Below are positions 6,636 to 13,922 of a stretch of DNA of 20,875 nucleotides, piece by piece. The notes below the pieces were generated by a model, which ran no database searches, was not told the DNA's origin, and saw nothing but the letters and a program-made list of their open reading frames with translations. This stretch comes from Nanobdellota archaeon. Lineage in GTDB: Archaea > Nanobdellota > Nanobdellia > Pacearchaeales > GW2011-AR1. Position 1 is the first letter of the stretch. Every line of letters starts with the position of its first letter. Made by a program: the position numbers and the translations under genes. The stretch is from positions 1 through 20,875 of the forward strand of contig JAHJRM010000049.1 of NCBI GenBank assembly GCA_018830905.1, in the 5' to 3' direction.

Positions 6636-8324
6636 CTACATTTCTTCAAGAATTTCTATGCCAAGAAGTTTTAGTGAGTTCTTAAGTACCTGCCTAAAAG
6701 ACTGAATAAGTGCTAGTCTGAATGCTTCTTCTTCCGACCCGATGGCCTTGCAAGAGTGATAGAACTCATTGAAAGTCTGTGCTAGTTGATAAGAATAATT
6801 TGCTATAATGGAGGGGTTTAGAGTTCTGTTTGCTGTTAGAACCACTTCTGGAAAATCTTTTAATTTTTTGGCAAGTGCGATTTCATTTTCTTCGAGTTCG
6901 TGAACTTCGAATTTTTTTTGCTCTGGTGCTTTCTCAAGAATTGAACTAGCCCTCGCATAGCTATAAAGTATGTACGGTCCGGTGTCACCCTCGAAGGATG
7001 TGAATTTCTTTAGATCAAAGACTATATTGTTCGCTCGATTGTTTTTCAAATCCCCATAAAATATTGCGGCAATCGCTACTTTTAGAGCTCGGTCTTCCAA
7101 CTCTTTTTTGGATATTTTCTTTGTCCTTTTGGTAATCTCTTTTCGTGTAAGAGAAGTTGTTTCTTCTAGGACGTCTTCCATGAAAACAGTTTTACCTTTC
7201 CTAGTTGAGAATTTCTTTTTGTTTTTTCCGAGGTAGTGCCCGTGATAAACATGAACACAGTCTTTTGCCCATTTATATCCAAGGAGTTCTAATATTTTGA
7301 ATAGTTGCTTGAAATAAAGTTCTTGTTCTCTTCCGACTTCATAAATCATTTTTCCGAATTTGTATCTTTTGTATCTGTCAATGGCTGCGGCGAGATCTCT
7401 GGCCATATAGATAGTTGTCCCATCACTCTTCTCAATTATTGCGTGCTCGAGTCCGTATGGAGTAAGGTCAATAACATAGGCTCCTCTACTTTTTTTGAGG
7501 AGATTTTTTTCTTTTAGCATTTCTAGGATCTCTCCAGATTTTTTACTGTAATCAGACTCTCCCTCGATTGAATCGAAGGTTATTCCCATTTTTTTGTACA
7601 ACTTATTGAATTCGTCTAGACTGAAATTTCTGAAAAGTTTCCAGAGCATTAATGATTTTTTGTTTCCATTTTCCAAGGCTTTGAATTCTTCTCTTGCTTT
7701 TTTTTCGTAAGCCTTCTTGTTTGATTTTACATAAACTTCCATTAGATGTTTTATAGGGTCTTTCTGAAGTTTTTTTTCGTTACCGAATTTTTCATATCCA
7801 AACAAGAGTTTCCCGAATTGCGTCCCCCAGTCTCCAAGATAGTTTAATCTGACAACATTATGTCCTGTGAACTCGTGTATGTTTGCTAGAGAGTTTCCGA
7901 TAATTGTTGAGCGAAGATGCCCTATTCCAAATGGTTTTGCGATATTCGGTGAAGAGAATTCCACAACCACTTTCTTGTTCTTTCCTAATTCAGATCTTCC
8001 ATAATTCTTTTTTTGTGTTATGACGTCCCACACGACTTGTCGTGCTAGACTTTTTCTATTGAGAAAGAAGTTTATGTAAGGGCCTTCTGTTTGTATGTCT
8101 TCAAAATCTGTGCTTGGGGGTTCACCTATTTTCTCTCTTAATTCTATCGCAATCTGTTGTGGACTGTCATGAAGTTGTTTTGAAAGAAAGAAGCAAGGAA
8201 ATGCAAAATCGCCCAGGTCTGTAGAAGGTGGGATTTCAATTAATTTCTCCAGCTCATCGTCTTTCATAGAAATATCTTTTTCTTTTAGAGCTTTTTTAAG
8301 AATTTTTACCACAACTTTTTTCAT
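6636..8324 (-). CDS. argS: Arginyl-tRNA synthetase
   Basis: A 562-aa class I synthetase that attaches arginine to tRNA-Arg, within the usual length range. The order is an N-terminal additional domain (about 1-100), a catalytic core beginning SSPNIAKPFGIGHLRST (124-140), a KMSKS-equivalent KFSTRKGK (371-378), and a C-terminal helical DALR-type anticodon-binding domain (about 440-562). The first His of the HIGH motif is replaced by Gly (GIGH, 133-136) while the second His (136) and HLRST are kept. The NIAKPF and NYLGDWGTQFGKLLFG context resembles the ArgRS form of Firmicutes and fungi more than the HVGH form of many archaea, so bacterial origin is possible. ATG is preceded at about 24 bases by a TATA-like box. 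Confidence 0.97.
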   Translation of the reverse strand: MKKVVVKILKKALKEKDISMKDDELEKLIEIPPSTDLGDFAFPCFFLSKQLHDSPQQIAIELREKIGEPPSTDFEDIQTEGPYINFFLNRKSLARQVVWDVITQKKNYGRSELGKNKKVVVEFSSPNIAKPFGIGHLRSTIIGNSLANIHEFTGHNVVRLNYLGDWGTQFGKLLFGYEKFGNEKKLQKDPIKHLMEVYVKSNKKAYEKKAREEFKALENGNKKSLMLWKLFRNFSLDEFNKLYKKMGITFDSIEGESDYSKKSGEILEMLKEKNLLKKSRGAYVIDLTPYGLEHAIIEKSDGTTIYMARDLAAAIDRYKRYKFGKMIYEVGREQELYFKQLFKILELLGYKWAKDCVHVYHGHYLGKNKKKFSTRKGKTVFMEDVLEETTSLTRKEITKRTKKISKKELEDRALKVAIAAIFYGDLKNNRANNIVFDLKKFTSFEGDTGPYILYSYARASSILEKAPEQKKFEVHELEENEIALAKKLKDFPEVVLTANRTLNPSIIANYSYQLAQTFNEFYHSCKAIGSEEEAFRLALIQSFRQVLKNSLKLLGIEILEEM

Positions 8325-8342
8325 GTTTCAAGAAGGGGAGAG

Positions 8343-8353
8343 AGGTTAATAAA
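8343..8353 (-). promoter_or_regulatory. TATA-type box, argS
   Basis: CTTTATTAACC on the minus strand lies about 24 bases before the argS ATG, suggesting a leaderless or nearly leaderless transcript. Confidence 0.45.
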
Positions 8354-8443
8354 GATTTTTGTCGTTTTTAGAAGAGACATTACCATCCCTAATCGTTGGC
8401 GATTTATTGCTCCGCGTTGATTTTTAGTTAACTGTTGGATGAA

Positions 8444-8460
8444 TTGCGAGCGTAGCTAGC
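8444..8460 (+). repeat. Degenerate copy of a dispersed GCGA-type repeat
   Basis: TTGCGAGCGTAGCTAGC resembles the 19-base repeats at 17390 and 17455 (TTGCGAACGTAGTGAGCAA) and, inverted, the element at 13475-13493. All copies are intergenic. This one lies just past the 3' end of the tRNA-Leu gene. Confidence 0.45.
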
Positions 8461-8478
8461 CTATTTTAAGTTTAATCA

Positions 8479-8625
8479 TGAGGGAGACAGGGTTCGAACC
8501 TGCGTAGGCACTAAGCCACAGCCTATCTTCCGAGTCCGCACGAGATATTGAATATCAAACGATAGTCTCTACCACAAACTCGCTCGACTTAAGGGCTGCC
8601 CGTTTGACCACTCCGGCACTCCCTC
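8479..8625 (-). tRNA. tRNA-Leu(UAA), intron-containing
   Basis: Acceptor strands GAGGGAG and CUCCCUC pair fully (plus-strand 8619-8625 and 8480-8486), with discriminator A at 8479. CCA is not encoded. U8, a D-stem CCG/CGG and a D-loop with GG are present. Anticodon stem CAGCC (8594-8598) pairs with GGCUG (8519-8523). The loop is C-U-UAA-G with anticodon at 8589-8591. A long class II variable arm (GGC-UUAGU-GCC core) and a T-arm with UUCGAAC follow. The stem closes only after removing 63 bases between positions 37 and 38, leaving an 84-base mature tRNA. The UAA anticodon and class II arm identify leucine. Confidence 0.93.
8525..8587 (-). other. Archaeal tRNA intron (63 bases, position 37/38)
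   Basis: The boundaries form a bulge-helix-bulge motif. The 3' bulge AUA sits against the anticodon stem and is cut before A38. The central helix is CUUA against GAAG (three Watson-Crick pairs plus one A-G). The 5' bulge AGU is cut after G37, and an inner stem CGAG/CUCG follows. This is the canonical position for splicing by the archaeal tRNA endonuclease. The body of the intron folds into a further hairpin (GAGA/UCUC). No C/D boxes are visible in it. Confidence 0.88.
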
Positions 8626-8701
8626 CCATATTTCCAGAGATTAATATTAGTTAAAAAGGTTCTTGTAGTCTAAAAAAATAGAATTTTGATACTGACTAAT
8701 T

Positions 8702-9481
8702 TTAACAAGCCTTCTCGAATAAAGCCGCGAACGCTTGTGCAAAAAACTCAGAGTTTATCCAGATTGCCGTGTCGTCTTTGTCTTTTTCTGTCTGTTCTCT
8801 AGATAAATAAAATAAAATCTCTTTTCTATCGACTATGAAGAATTTTGCTTCAATATCAATTTTCTTTATCTTTGTTTGGAAATCTGTGCTTATCTTTTTT
8901 ATTAGTGCCTCGTTTCCAGACAGTGCAATCCTAATGTCTATACCTTCTTTTTGGAGCGCGTGTATTGTTTGGCTGAAGAGTTTTAGTTTTGAGTTTACGT
9001 CCTCGGCGTTTGTGCAAATTATGACTTCCTTGTCTGCATTTCTCAAAACTTCTTTAAGATAACTGGAGATGTTAGATCTTCCCTTCAATGCGGCAGATAG
9101 ATCTTCCCTCTTCATAGGGCTCAAACCCTCTTTATAGAATTCCTCTAGTTTTGCATACTCGTCTGTTTCTTTTATACTGGAAAGAGAGACCATTTTCTCA
9201 TCGGCTTCGCTCTTTACATTGTTCTTTAGTTTTTCAATAATAAGATGAGGTTTTACTCCGATGTATTTCACAGGCTTCCCGAGTTTTACTATTGCAAACC
9301 CTTTCTTTTCTAGACTTTCTAGAACGTCATAAGTTCTTGAACGGGGGACATTTGAAATTTGTGCTATTTGCCCTGCAGAAGCTACACCTTTTCCGAGCAG
9401 AGCTAGCCAGACTTTTGTCTCATAGATATTAAGTCCGAAGTAGTCTCTTATTTTGTTTAGAAGTTCTTGTTTTACGAGCAT
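8702..9481 (-). CDS. TrmB-like transcriptional regulator (paralog 2)
   Basis: A 259-aa protein with an N-terminal TrmB winged helix (about 15-75, with NVPRSRTYDVLESLEKKGF) and a C-terminal PLD-like domain without the HxK pair (AKFFIVDRKE) that ends in WINSEFFAQAF. It aligns end to end with the plus-strand regulator at 2934-3740 (KLGKP, VPRSRTYD, LKGR and EFFAQA shared). An upstream TTG at 9499 would add six residues and overlap the preceding gene. ATG at 9481 matches the paralog's start (MLVKQE against MIVKEE) and follows the neighbour's stop by one base, so I prefer it. Tight coupling with the 102-aa gene implies one mRNA. Ligand and targets are unknown. Confidence 0.88.
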   Translation of the reverse strand: MLVKQELLNKIRDYFGLNIYETKVWLALLGKGVASAGQIAQISNVPRSRTYDVLESLEKKGFAIVKLGKPVKYIGVKPHLIIEKLKNNVKSEADEKMVSLSSIKETDEYAKLEEFYKEGLSPMKREDLSAALKGRSNISSYLKEVLRNADKEVIICTNAEDVNSKLKLFSQTIHALQKEGIDIRIALSGNEALIKKISTDFQTKIKKIDIEAKFFIVDRKEILFYLSREQTEKDKDDTAIWINSEFFAQAFAALFEKAC

Positions 9482-9482
9482 T

Positions 9483-9791
9483 TTATTTTTCTCTTCCAAC
9501 TATTTTTTTTCTGAAGTCATCAATTCTTTCATCTAGTTCTGTTGAAATTTCGGGTAATGGCTTATCTTGGAATCTTCCTAGCGCACTAATACTCTCTAGT
9601 TGCATATCCAGACTCAGAGTTGGTCCAAAAACATGACGAACCTTATGCCCTTCGCTCTCTATACCTCTCAGATAAGTTAGATACTCTCCAAGAGATTGAT
9701 ATTCTCCAACATGTATTAAAACTCTCTGTGTTCCACGCTCTTCGCTAACAATAAGACACCGATATTTCTCTGGTAATTGTTCGTGTTCCAT
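9483..9791 (-). CDS. Unknown 102-aa protein co-transcribed with a TrmB-like regulator
   Basis: A soluble protein of 102 aa with no recognisable family, signal peptide or membrane segment. It has mixed beta/alpha character in the first 50 residues (CLIVSEERGTQRVLIHVGEY, then LGEYLTYLRGIESEGHKV) and an acidic C-terminal helix (ISTELDERIDDFRKK). A TTG three codons upstream (9800) is less likely than ATG at 9791: GAGG lies about 10 bases before the ATG but only one or two from the TTG. The gene ends one base before the regulator's ATG, so translational coupling is likely. It may be a partner, a modulator, or simply co-regulated. Confidence 0.7.
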   Translation of the reverse strand: MEHEQLPEKYRCLIVSEERGTQRVLIHVGEYQSLGEYLTYLRGIESEGHKVRHVFGPTLSLDMQLESISALGRFQDKPLPEISTELDERIDDFRKKIVGREK

Positions 9792-9810
9792 ATTAATCAA
9801 TCCTCAAAAC

Positions 9811-9822
9811 GATTTATAAATC
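9811..9822 (-). promoter_or_regulatory. Palindromic TATA-type box
   Basis: GATTTATAAATC is a perfect 12-base palindrome centred about 26 bases before the ATG at 9791, the right position for a leaderless start. The operon encodes a DNA-binding regulator, so the palindrome could be both TATA element and binding site; that second role is inference. Confidence 0.5.
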
Positions 9823-9856
9823 TTTCTATATGTTGTTCTTTTCAAGTGGGTACAGA

Positions 9857-10759
9857 TTAGAAAACGAGATAACTTATTGCCATACCTAAGAAAATTCCTG
9901 TTGTGATGAAAGGCATTGCAGGGTAGAATTTCTTTTTTTCTGAAAAGAAGAATAGATATCCTAAGCCGAGTGCGGCTCCAATTATGACGAGAAGTGCCGA
10001 GCCCAATCCTAAAGTTTTAAGCATGACTCCTGCAGTTATAATTGGGAAGACTACGTCGCCACCCCCGAGTATTGCTACATTCGCCCTTACTCTCTTCTTT
10101 CCTAAATCCTTTTTTGAAAGCGTTTTCTTCCACATTTTTATTTTCTCTTTAGTTTTTTTAGAGACATAAGGGACAAAGAATCCTGAAAAAACTTTCAAAT
10201 TATCGATCTGATATTTAGCCATTTTTTGCATAATGCCTGAATGCCAAACTGCCCACATGTCATATATTGAGATTAGCACTAGGAGTGCTGAGATAGTGTA
10301 CACATTTAAGATTGGAACGAAAACAGCTGCGAGTCCTGGATAGATTAGTAATTCTGTAGCATTGTGTATTATGAAACTCTGCTTGTATATCTTAACGAAT
10401 GCTAGGACAAGTGCTGCGATAGTTGAAATTATTAAGGCCCTTGGTAGGAACCCTGAGACAAAACTCATAAATGTGATGGAGAGTGCAATCGTAACCACCG
10501 CAAAGAACCAGAGTCGGAGAATAAACTCTACCTTAAATTTAGTCAGTAAGAAGAATATTGCAATTGCAAAGATGAACGCCACGATTATTGTTATGAAAAG
10601 GCCAGAGTATTCAGTATTAGTTTTTGGCTGTGGAGGTTCCAAACCAAAAGGGAGGGTGTTCTCGTCTTCGAGGTAGTATCCTACAACATAGACCCCTATT
10701 AATTGGGTAATCAGAAACATCGTTAAGAGAATTGCAGTTATCTTAAAATTGTGTTTCAT
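9857..10759 (-). CDS. Presenilin-like intramembrane aspartyl protease
   Basis: A 300-aa multi-pass membrane protein with about nine hydrophobic helices. The three signatures of the presenilin/signal-peptide-peptidase (A22) fold are present in order: YD (Y166-D167, in ISIYDMWAV), GxGD (GGGD, residues 232-235, in LGGGDVVFP), and a PAL-like PAMP (280-283) before the last helix. D167 and D235 are the expected catalytic pair. Archaeal relatives cut transmembrane segments within the bilayer. The loop between the catalytic helices (about 180-225) is Lys-rich, consistent with the cytoplasmic side. ATG at 10759 follows a TATA-like TTTAAATTTAAAAA that overlaps the end of the upstream aCPSF1 gene. Substrate unknown. 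Confidence 0.92.
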   Translation of the reverse strand: MKHNFKITAILLTMFLITQLIGVYVVGYYLEDENTLPFGLEPPQPKTNTEYSGLFITIIVAFIFAIAIFFLLTKFKVEFILRLWFFAVVTIALSITFMSFVSGFLPRALIISTIAALVLAFVKIYKQSFIIHNATELLIYPGLAAVFVPILNVYTISALLVLISIYDMWAVWHSGIMQKMAKYQIDNLKVFSGFFVPYVSKKTKEKIKMWKKTLSKKDLGKKRVRANVAILGGGDVVFPIITAGVMLKTLGLGSALLVIIGAALGLGYLFFFSEKKKFYPAMPFITTGIFLGMAISYLVF

Positions 10760-10794
10760 GCTGCTAAATAGAGAAAGAGGTTTTTAAATTTAAA

Positions 10795-12678
10795 CTACTT
10801 TAACCTCAATGTGTCTAGAACTCTTGGTACATTTGTTTCAACGTGATTGACTTTGTAAAGTGCGGATGCAAGATCTAAGCATTTTGAAACTTCTCCGTGG
10901 TTAATCATAATTCTCTTGGGTTTTGGCCTCATGTTATTAAAGAAAGACATTATCTCATTTCTTCCAGCGTGAGCACTTAGACCACTAATAGTATGAATCT
11001 CTAAATTGATTATTACACTTTCTTCTCTTCCATTCACCATCATTTTAGTTTCTTTCAATCCTTCTTGAACTTGCCTTCCGAGGGATCCTGCTCCTTGATA
11101 ACAGACAAAGATAATCGAATTTATTTCGTTTCCTGCAAATTCTTTTAGATATTCTACAGAAGCTCCTCCGACAAGCATTCCAGAAGTTGCAAGAACGACA
11201 CACGGGCCACCCTCAACCACGTTCCTTCTCTCTTGAGGAGAACCTACTCTTGAGAAGATCTCTGAAACAAAAGGATTCTGGTCTTGGAATATCGAGGAAC
11301 GAACATTGGCACTTAGAAAATCTGGATATGCAGTGTGGATTGCATTTATGTCCCAAATCATTCCGTCTATGTAAATTGGAATTTTATCTAGTTTTCCGGC
11401 ATTAATTGCATCCTCGAGAATTAACATAGTTTCTTGTGCACGCCCCAATCCCAGTTCTGGAATTAAAACCTTCCCTCCACGATCTATAGTTTTCTTTACT
11501 AGTTCAATCATTTTTTCTTCAGATTCAATTCTTGGTGGAAGAATGTCAACCTTAGACCCATAAGTAGCTTCGGTCAAAACAGATTCTACTCTTGGGAAAC
11601 TTGTTACCGCAGGATCTAGAAGTCTTGTTTTTGTATACTTGTAGTCTGCTGTGTAAAGGAAGTTGTGCGATCCGTTTCCAATATTGAAGTGAACCATTGC
11701 ACTTCCGAGGGCGTGCCCTGAATTATACATTGTGATTCTTACATCTGGAGCGATATCTGTAACCTCGTTATAGTTCAAGCAGACGGTATGCTTAACCATT
11801 TCCTTTATATCCTTAGAACTGAATAGTGGTGTAGTTGCTTGTTTGTAGGCAACTCCTATGAAGTCCAGAGACATTAGCGCTGCAAGATCCATTGTTGGAT
11901 ATGTCATGTATGTTGGTCCCTTGTAACCCATTTTGTAAAGATAGGGTAGAAGTCCGACGTGGTCAAGGTGTCCGTGGCTTATGATTACTGCATCAAGAGT
12001 TCTTATGTCAAATTCAGGGATGTCCATTATTGGATATTTATCATTTCCGTGTGATGCAACGTCAATCCCACAATCAAGCAGGATTTTAGAATTTGGTGTT
12101 TGAAGAAGGAGACAGCTTCGACCAACCTGTCGTGCACTTCCGAGGAAAGTTAATCTAACCCACTCCTCTACTTTTTCAGGGTTCCACTCTTTGTAAATTT
12201 TCTTTCCAATTTCATTCAAGAATTTTCTTCTGTAGTTATTGTTATCATAAAGAACTTCTCTTATGTTTTCTGTGATTTTGCTTTTAATTGCTGGAGATCT
12301 TCGGACTTGTGGCGTCCATAAAGTTGTCTTTTTTATTTCTTCTAGAACAGATCCTTGTTTTCCAATCACAATCCCAGGTTTTTTAGCTTCTATCACGACG
12401 ATGCTTCTATGAAAATCAAAAATAATATTAGTTATTTCTGCATCTTCAGGAACAATTCGAATAATCTCTTCTCTTGTTTTCTCTTGTTCTGGTAAAATCT
12501 TTTGGTCCGCGCGAAGCTCAATCCTCTTCTTCAATTCATCCACTGCTTCTCTAATCTTTGGCTCTCCTTCTCGGAAAAGCTTTTCATTATCTGTGTAAAC
12601 GACGATGTTTGCCCCTTCAAAGTTTGCTTCTGTAACATCTCGCAACTTCTCCGTTATATGTTTAAGAATATCTGTCAT
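10795..12678 (-). CDS. aCPSF1, archaeal KH/beta-CASP ribonuclease
   Basis: A 627-aa enzyme of the archaeal CPSF73 family, close to the usual length. N-terminal KH-like domains (about 1-150; GKQG loop at 106-109) bind RNA. The metallo-beta-lactamase core carries HGHLDH (235-240), and a beta-CASP domain and the C-terminal motif with SGLSAHAGRNE and INHGE follow. The family cleaves 3' ends at U-rich sites and is the general archaeal transcription terminator, which fits the T-rich intergenic regions here. It lies 19 bases downstream of the proteasome beta gene. That adjacency recurs in many archaea, so co-transcription is likely. AGGT a few bases before ATG may serve as ribosome site. Confidence 0.96.
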   Translation of the reverse strand: MTDILKHITEKLRDVTEANFEGANIVVYTDNEKLFREGEPKIREAVDELKKRIELRADQKILPEQEKTREEIIRIVPEDAEITNIIFDFHRSIVVIEAKKPGIVIGKQGSVLEEIKKTTLWTPQVRRSPAIKSKITENIREVLYDNNNYRRKFLNEIGKKIYKEWNPEKVEEWVRLTFLGSARQVGRSCLLLQTPNSKILLDCGIDVASHGNDKYPIMDIPEFDIRTLDAVIISHGHLDHVGLLPYLYKMGYKGPTYMTYPTMDLAALMSLDFIGVAYKQATTPLFSSKDIKEMVKHTVCLNYNEVTDIAPDVRITMYNSGHALGSAMVHFNIGNGSHNFLYTADYKYTKTRLLDPAVTSFPRVESVLTEATYGSKVDILPPRIESEEKMIELVKKTIDRGGKVLIPELGLGRAQETMLILEDAINAGKLDKIPIYIDGMIWDINAIHTAYPDFLSANVRSSIFQDQNPFVSEIFSRVGSPQERRNVVEGGPCVVLATSGMLVGGASVEYLKEFAGNEINSIIFVCYQGAGSLGRQVQEGLKETKMMVNGREESVIINLEIHTISGLSAHAGRNEIMSFFNNMRPKPKRIMINHGEVSKCLDLASALYKVNHVETNVPRVLDTLRLK

Positions 12679-12697
12679 TTAACTAACCTTTTTAGTA

Positions 12698-13378
12698 TCA
12701 CTTTCCTTTATTTTTGTATTCAAGAATAATCTCTTGGTCTACTACTTTGGAGATTCCCGACTTAGTGACTGTGAAAATATCCATTCCATACCCAGAGCCT
12801 ATATCTCTCTGAGTTGAGGATTTTATTGCTTCTTGTGCGAGTTCTACTCCTTCTTTGATACTTAGTCCTGGCTTGTATGCTCTTTCAAGTAGGCCAAGAA
12901 CATATGGCATTCCTGAGCCGAAGTTTGCGTCATAATCTTCTACTTTTACAGTGCTTCCGGCAGGTTCTACAGTATAAAGTTCCGAAGACCCATCGTCGTT
13001 AAACCCAGAAATTAAGAATCCTGCCTGAGTTGGCAACATTGAAGGTTGTCTTATTCCTGCATAAAGTATATTTGCTAAAAGGTTTGCTGCCTGCTTAACA
13101 GTAGGCCTAGATTTTGAGCGTAGTTCTTTCAATTTTAGCTCTGCAAAGAGAACTTTCTCGACCCTCTTTATATCTGAAACCATTCCTGTCCCAGATACAA
13201 TGATATAGTCGTTGATTTTTACTATCTTCTCAGACTTCTTGTTTAGAACTACAGTTCCTGCTGTGGACTGCCTATCGGCAGCCATGACAATTCCGTCCTT
13301 ACAGACAATACCAAGTATTGTCGTTCCTGTTTTCAAAATCGAATTTTTTAACTCTGAATCCATTTTATATAATTGCAA
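12698..13378 (-). CDS. psmB: 20S proteasome beta subunit
   Basis: The catalytic subunit of the archaeal proteasome. A short propeptide ends KTG and self-cleaves before Thr19 (TTILGI), which becomes Thr1. Counting from it, Asp17 and Lys33 are in place, and RDIGSGYGMDI holds the downstream Asp/Ser of the active site. Two starts are possible: TTG at 13378 with GAGG about 9 bases upstream, or ATG at 13363 without a good ribosome site. Both yield the same mature enzyme. It heads a likely operon with aCPSF1. The alpha subunit is probably the gene entering at the right window edge, about 7.5 kb away. Confidence 0.96.
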   Translation of the reverse strand: MQLYKMDSELKNSILKTGTTILGIVCKDGIVMAADRQSTAGTVVLNKKSEKIVKINDYIIVSGTGMVSDIKRVEKVLFAELKLKELRSKSRPTVKQAANLLANILYAGIRQPSMLPTQAGFLISGFNDDGSSELYTVEPAGSTVKVEDYDANFGSGMPYVLGLLERAYKPGLSIKEGVELAQEAIKSSTQRDIGSGYGMDIFTVTKSGISKVVDQEIILEYKNKGK

Positions 13379-13474
13379 ACTGGTATCCTCGCTAATTTTT
13401 CTAGAATCAACCTTAGATTTTGTGAGATAATAGATTTTATAAAGTTTTCTGTTAGGGTTTTTCCTAAAGATTAG

Positions 13475-13493
13475 TGCTCGCTAATGCTCGCAA
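13475..13493 (-). repeat. Degenerate copy of the dispersed GCGA-type repeat
   Basis: On the minus strand TTGCGAGCATTAGCGAGCA, related to the 19-base repeats at 17390 and 17455. It lies in the 192-bp divergent promoter region between psmB and the small ORFs at 13571. Confidence 0.4.
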
Positions 13494-13540
13494 AATGGAA
13501 GATATAATCCAAAGATTCTTATTGTGTGTATCATAAAAAT

Positions 13541-13550
13541 CTTTAAATAT
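13541..13550 (+). promoter_or_regulatory. TATA-type box for small ORFs
   Basis: CTTTAAATAT is centred about 25 bases before the ATG at 13571, consistent with a leaderless transcript. This is the main support that the tiny ORFs are expressed. Confidence 0.5.
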
Positions 13551-13570
13551 TATAGAAACTATTTTGTTAA

Positions 13571-13738
13571 ATGATAAGTGAGAAATTAGTCATTGATGAA
13601 CGAACTGGAATTGTTAGAAAACTTACACTTTTCAGAGGTCGTGTTATAAATGATACTTCATATAAGCCCCATGGAAGGCATGTGTTTGTCAATCCAAATA
13701 CTCATCTCTTAGAAGAAGGAGAAATTCCCTTAACATAA
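13571..13738 (+). CDS. Tiny unknown protein (55 aa), or first half of a split gene
   Basis: Starts MISEKLVIDERTG and ends HLLEEGEIPLT. No family is recognised. It reads as soluble and basic, with beta-strand character (GIVRKLTLFRGRVI). Its TAA is followed immediately and in the same frame by an ATG that opens a further 58 codons, so the pair could be one gene broken by a stop, a stop-readthrough gene, or two coupled genes. Its C-terminal LLEEGEIP resembles ILEEGKMP at the end of the frameshifted gene at 19655-19973. A well-placed TATA box argues that it is real. Confidence 0.55.
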   Translation: MISEKLVIDERTGIVRKLTLFRGRVINDTSYKPHGRHVFVNPNTHLLEEGEIPLT

Positions 13739-13915
13739 ATGGAGAGAAACCTTCTTGGTTGGGTCGAGGGAAAATGCTACCGCAAAACTTCGGACTTCCG
13801 TTCAAATGGAAATTCAGTTTTGTATCATCCAACTAGAAAAGAACTTGCAGAAGTGACCAGAGGTTATCGTCTAGGTGATTTGGAAAAAGTGAGAGATCTT
13901 AGACCAGAAAGGTAA
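13739..13915 (+). CDS. Tiny unknown protein (58 aa), abutting the previous ORF in frame
   Basis: Starts MERNLLGWVEGK at the base after the previous TAA and ends LRPER at TAA 13913-13915. It is basic, with one Cys, and no motif is recognised. No Shine-Dalgarno site is visible, so translation would depend on stop-start coupling or readthrough. It converges with rad50, whose stop codon is 7 bases beyond. Confidence 0.45.
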   Translation: MERNLLGWVEGKCYRKTSDFRSNGNSVLYHPTRKELAEVTRGYRLGDLEKVRDLRPER

Positions 13916-13922
13916 TTGTTAA

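Noticed and set aside
9482..9499. TTG start at 9499 for the second TrmB-like gene
   Set aside because: It would overlap the upstream gene and add six residues absent from the paralog. ATG at 9481 fits the stop-start coupling.
13736..13738. Recoded stop codon as sign of an alternative genetic code
   Set aside because: All large genes use TAA and TAG as normal stops, and in-frame stops are absent from their conserved cores, so no recoding is implied genome-wide.
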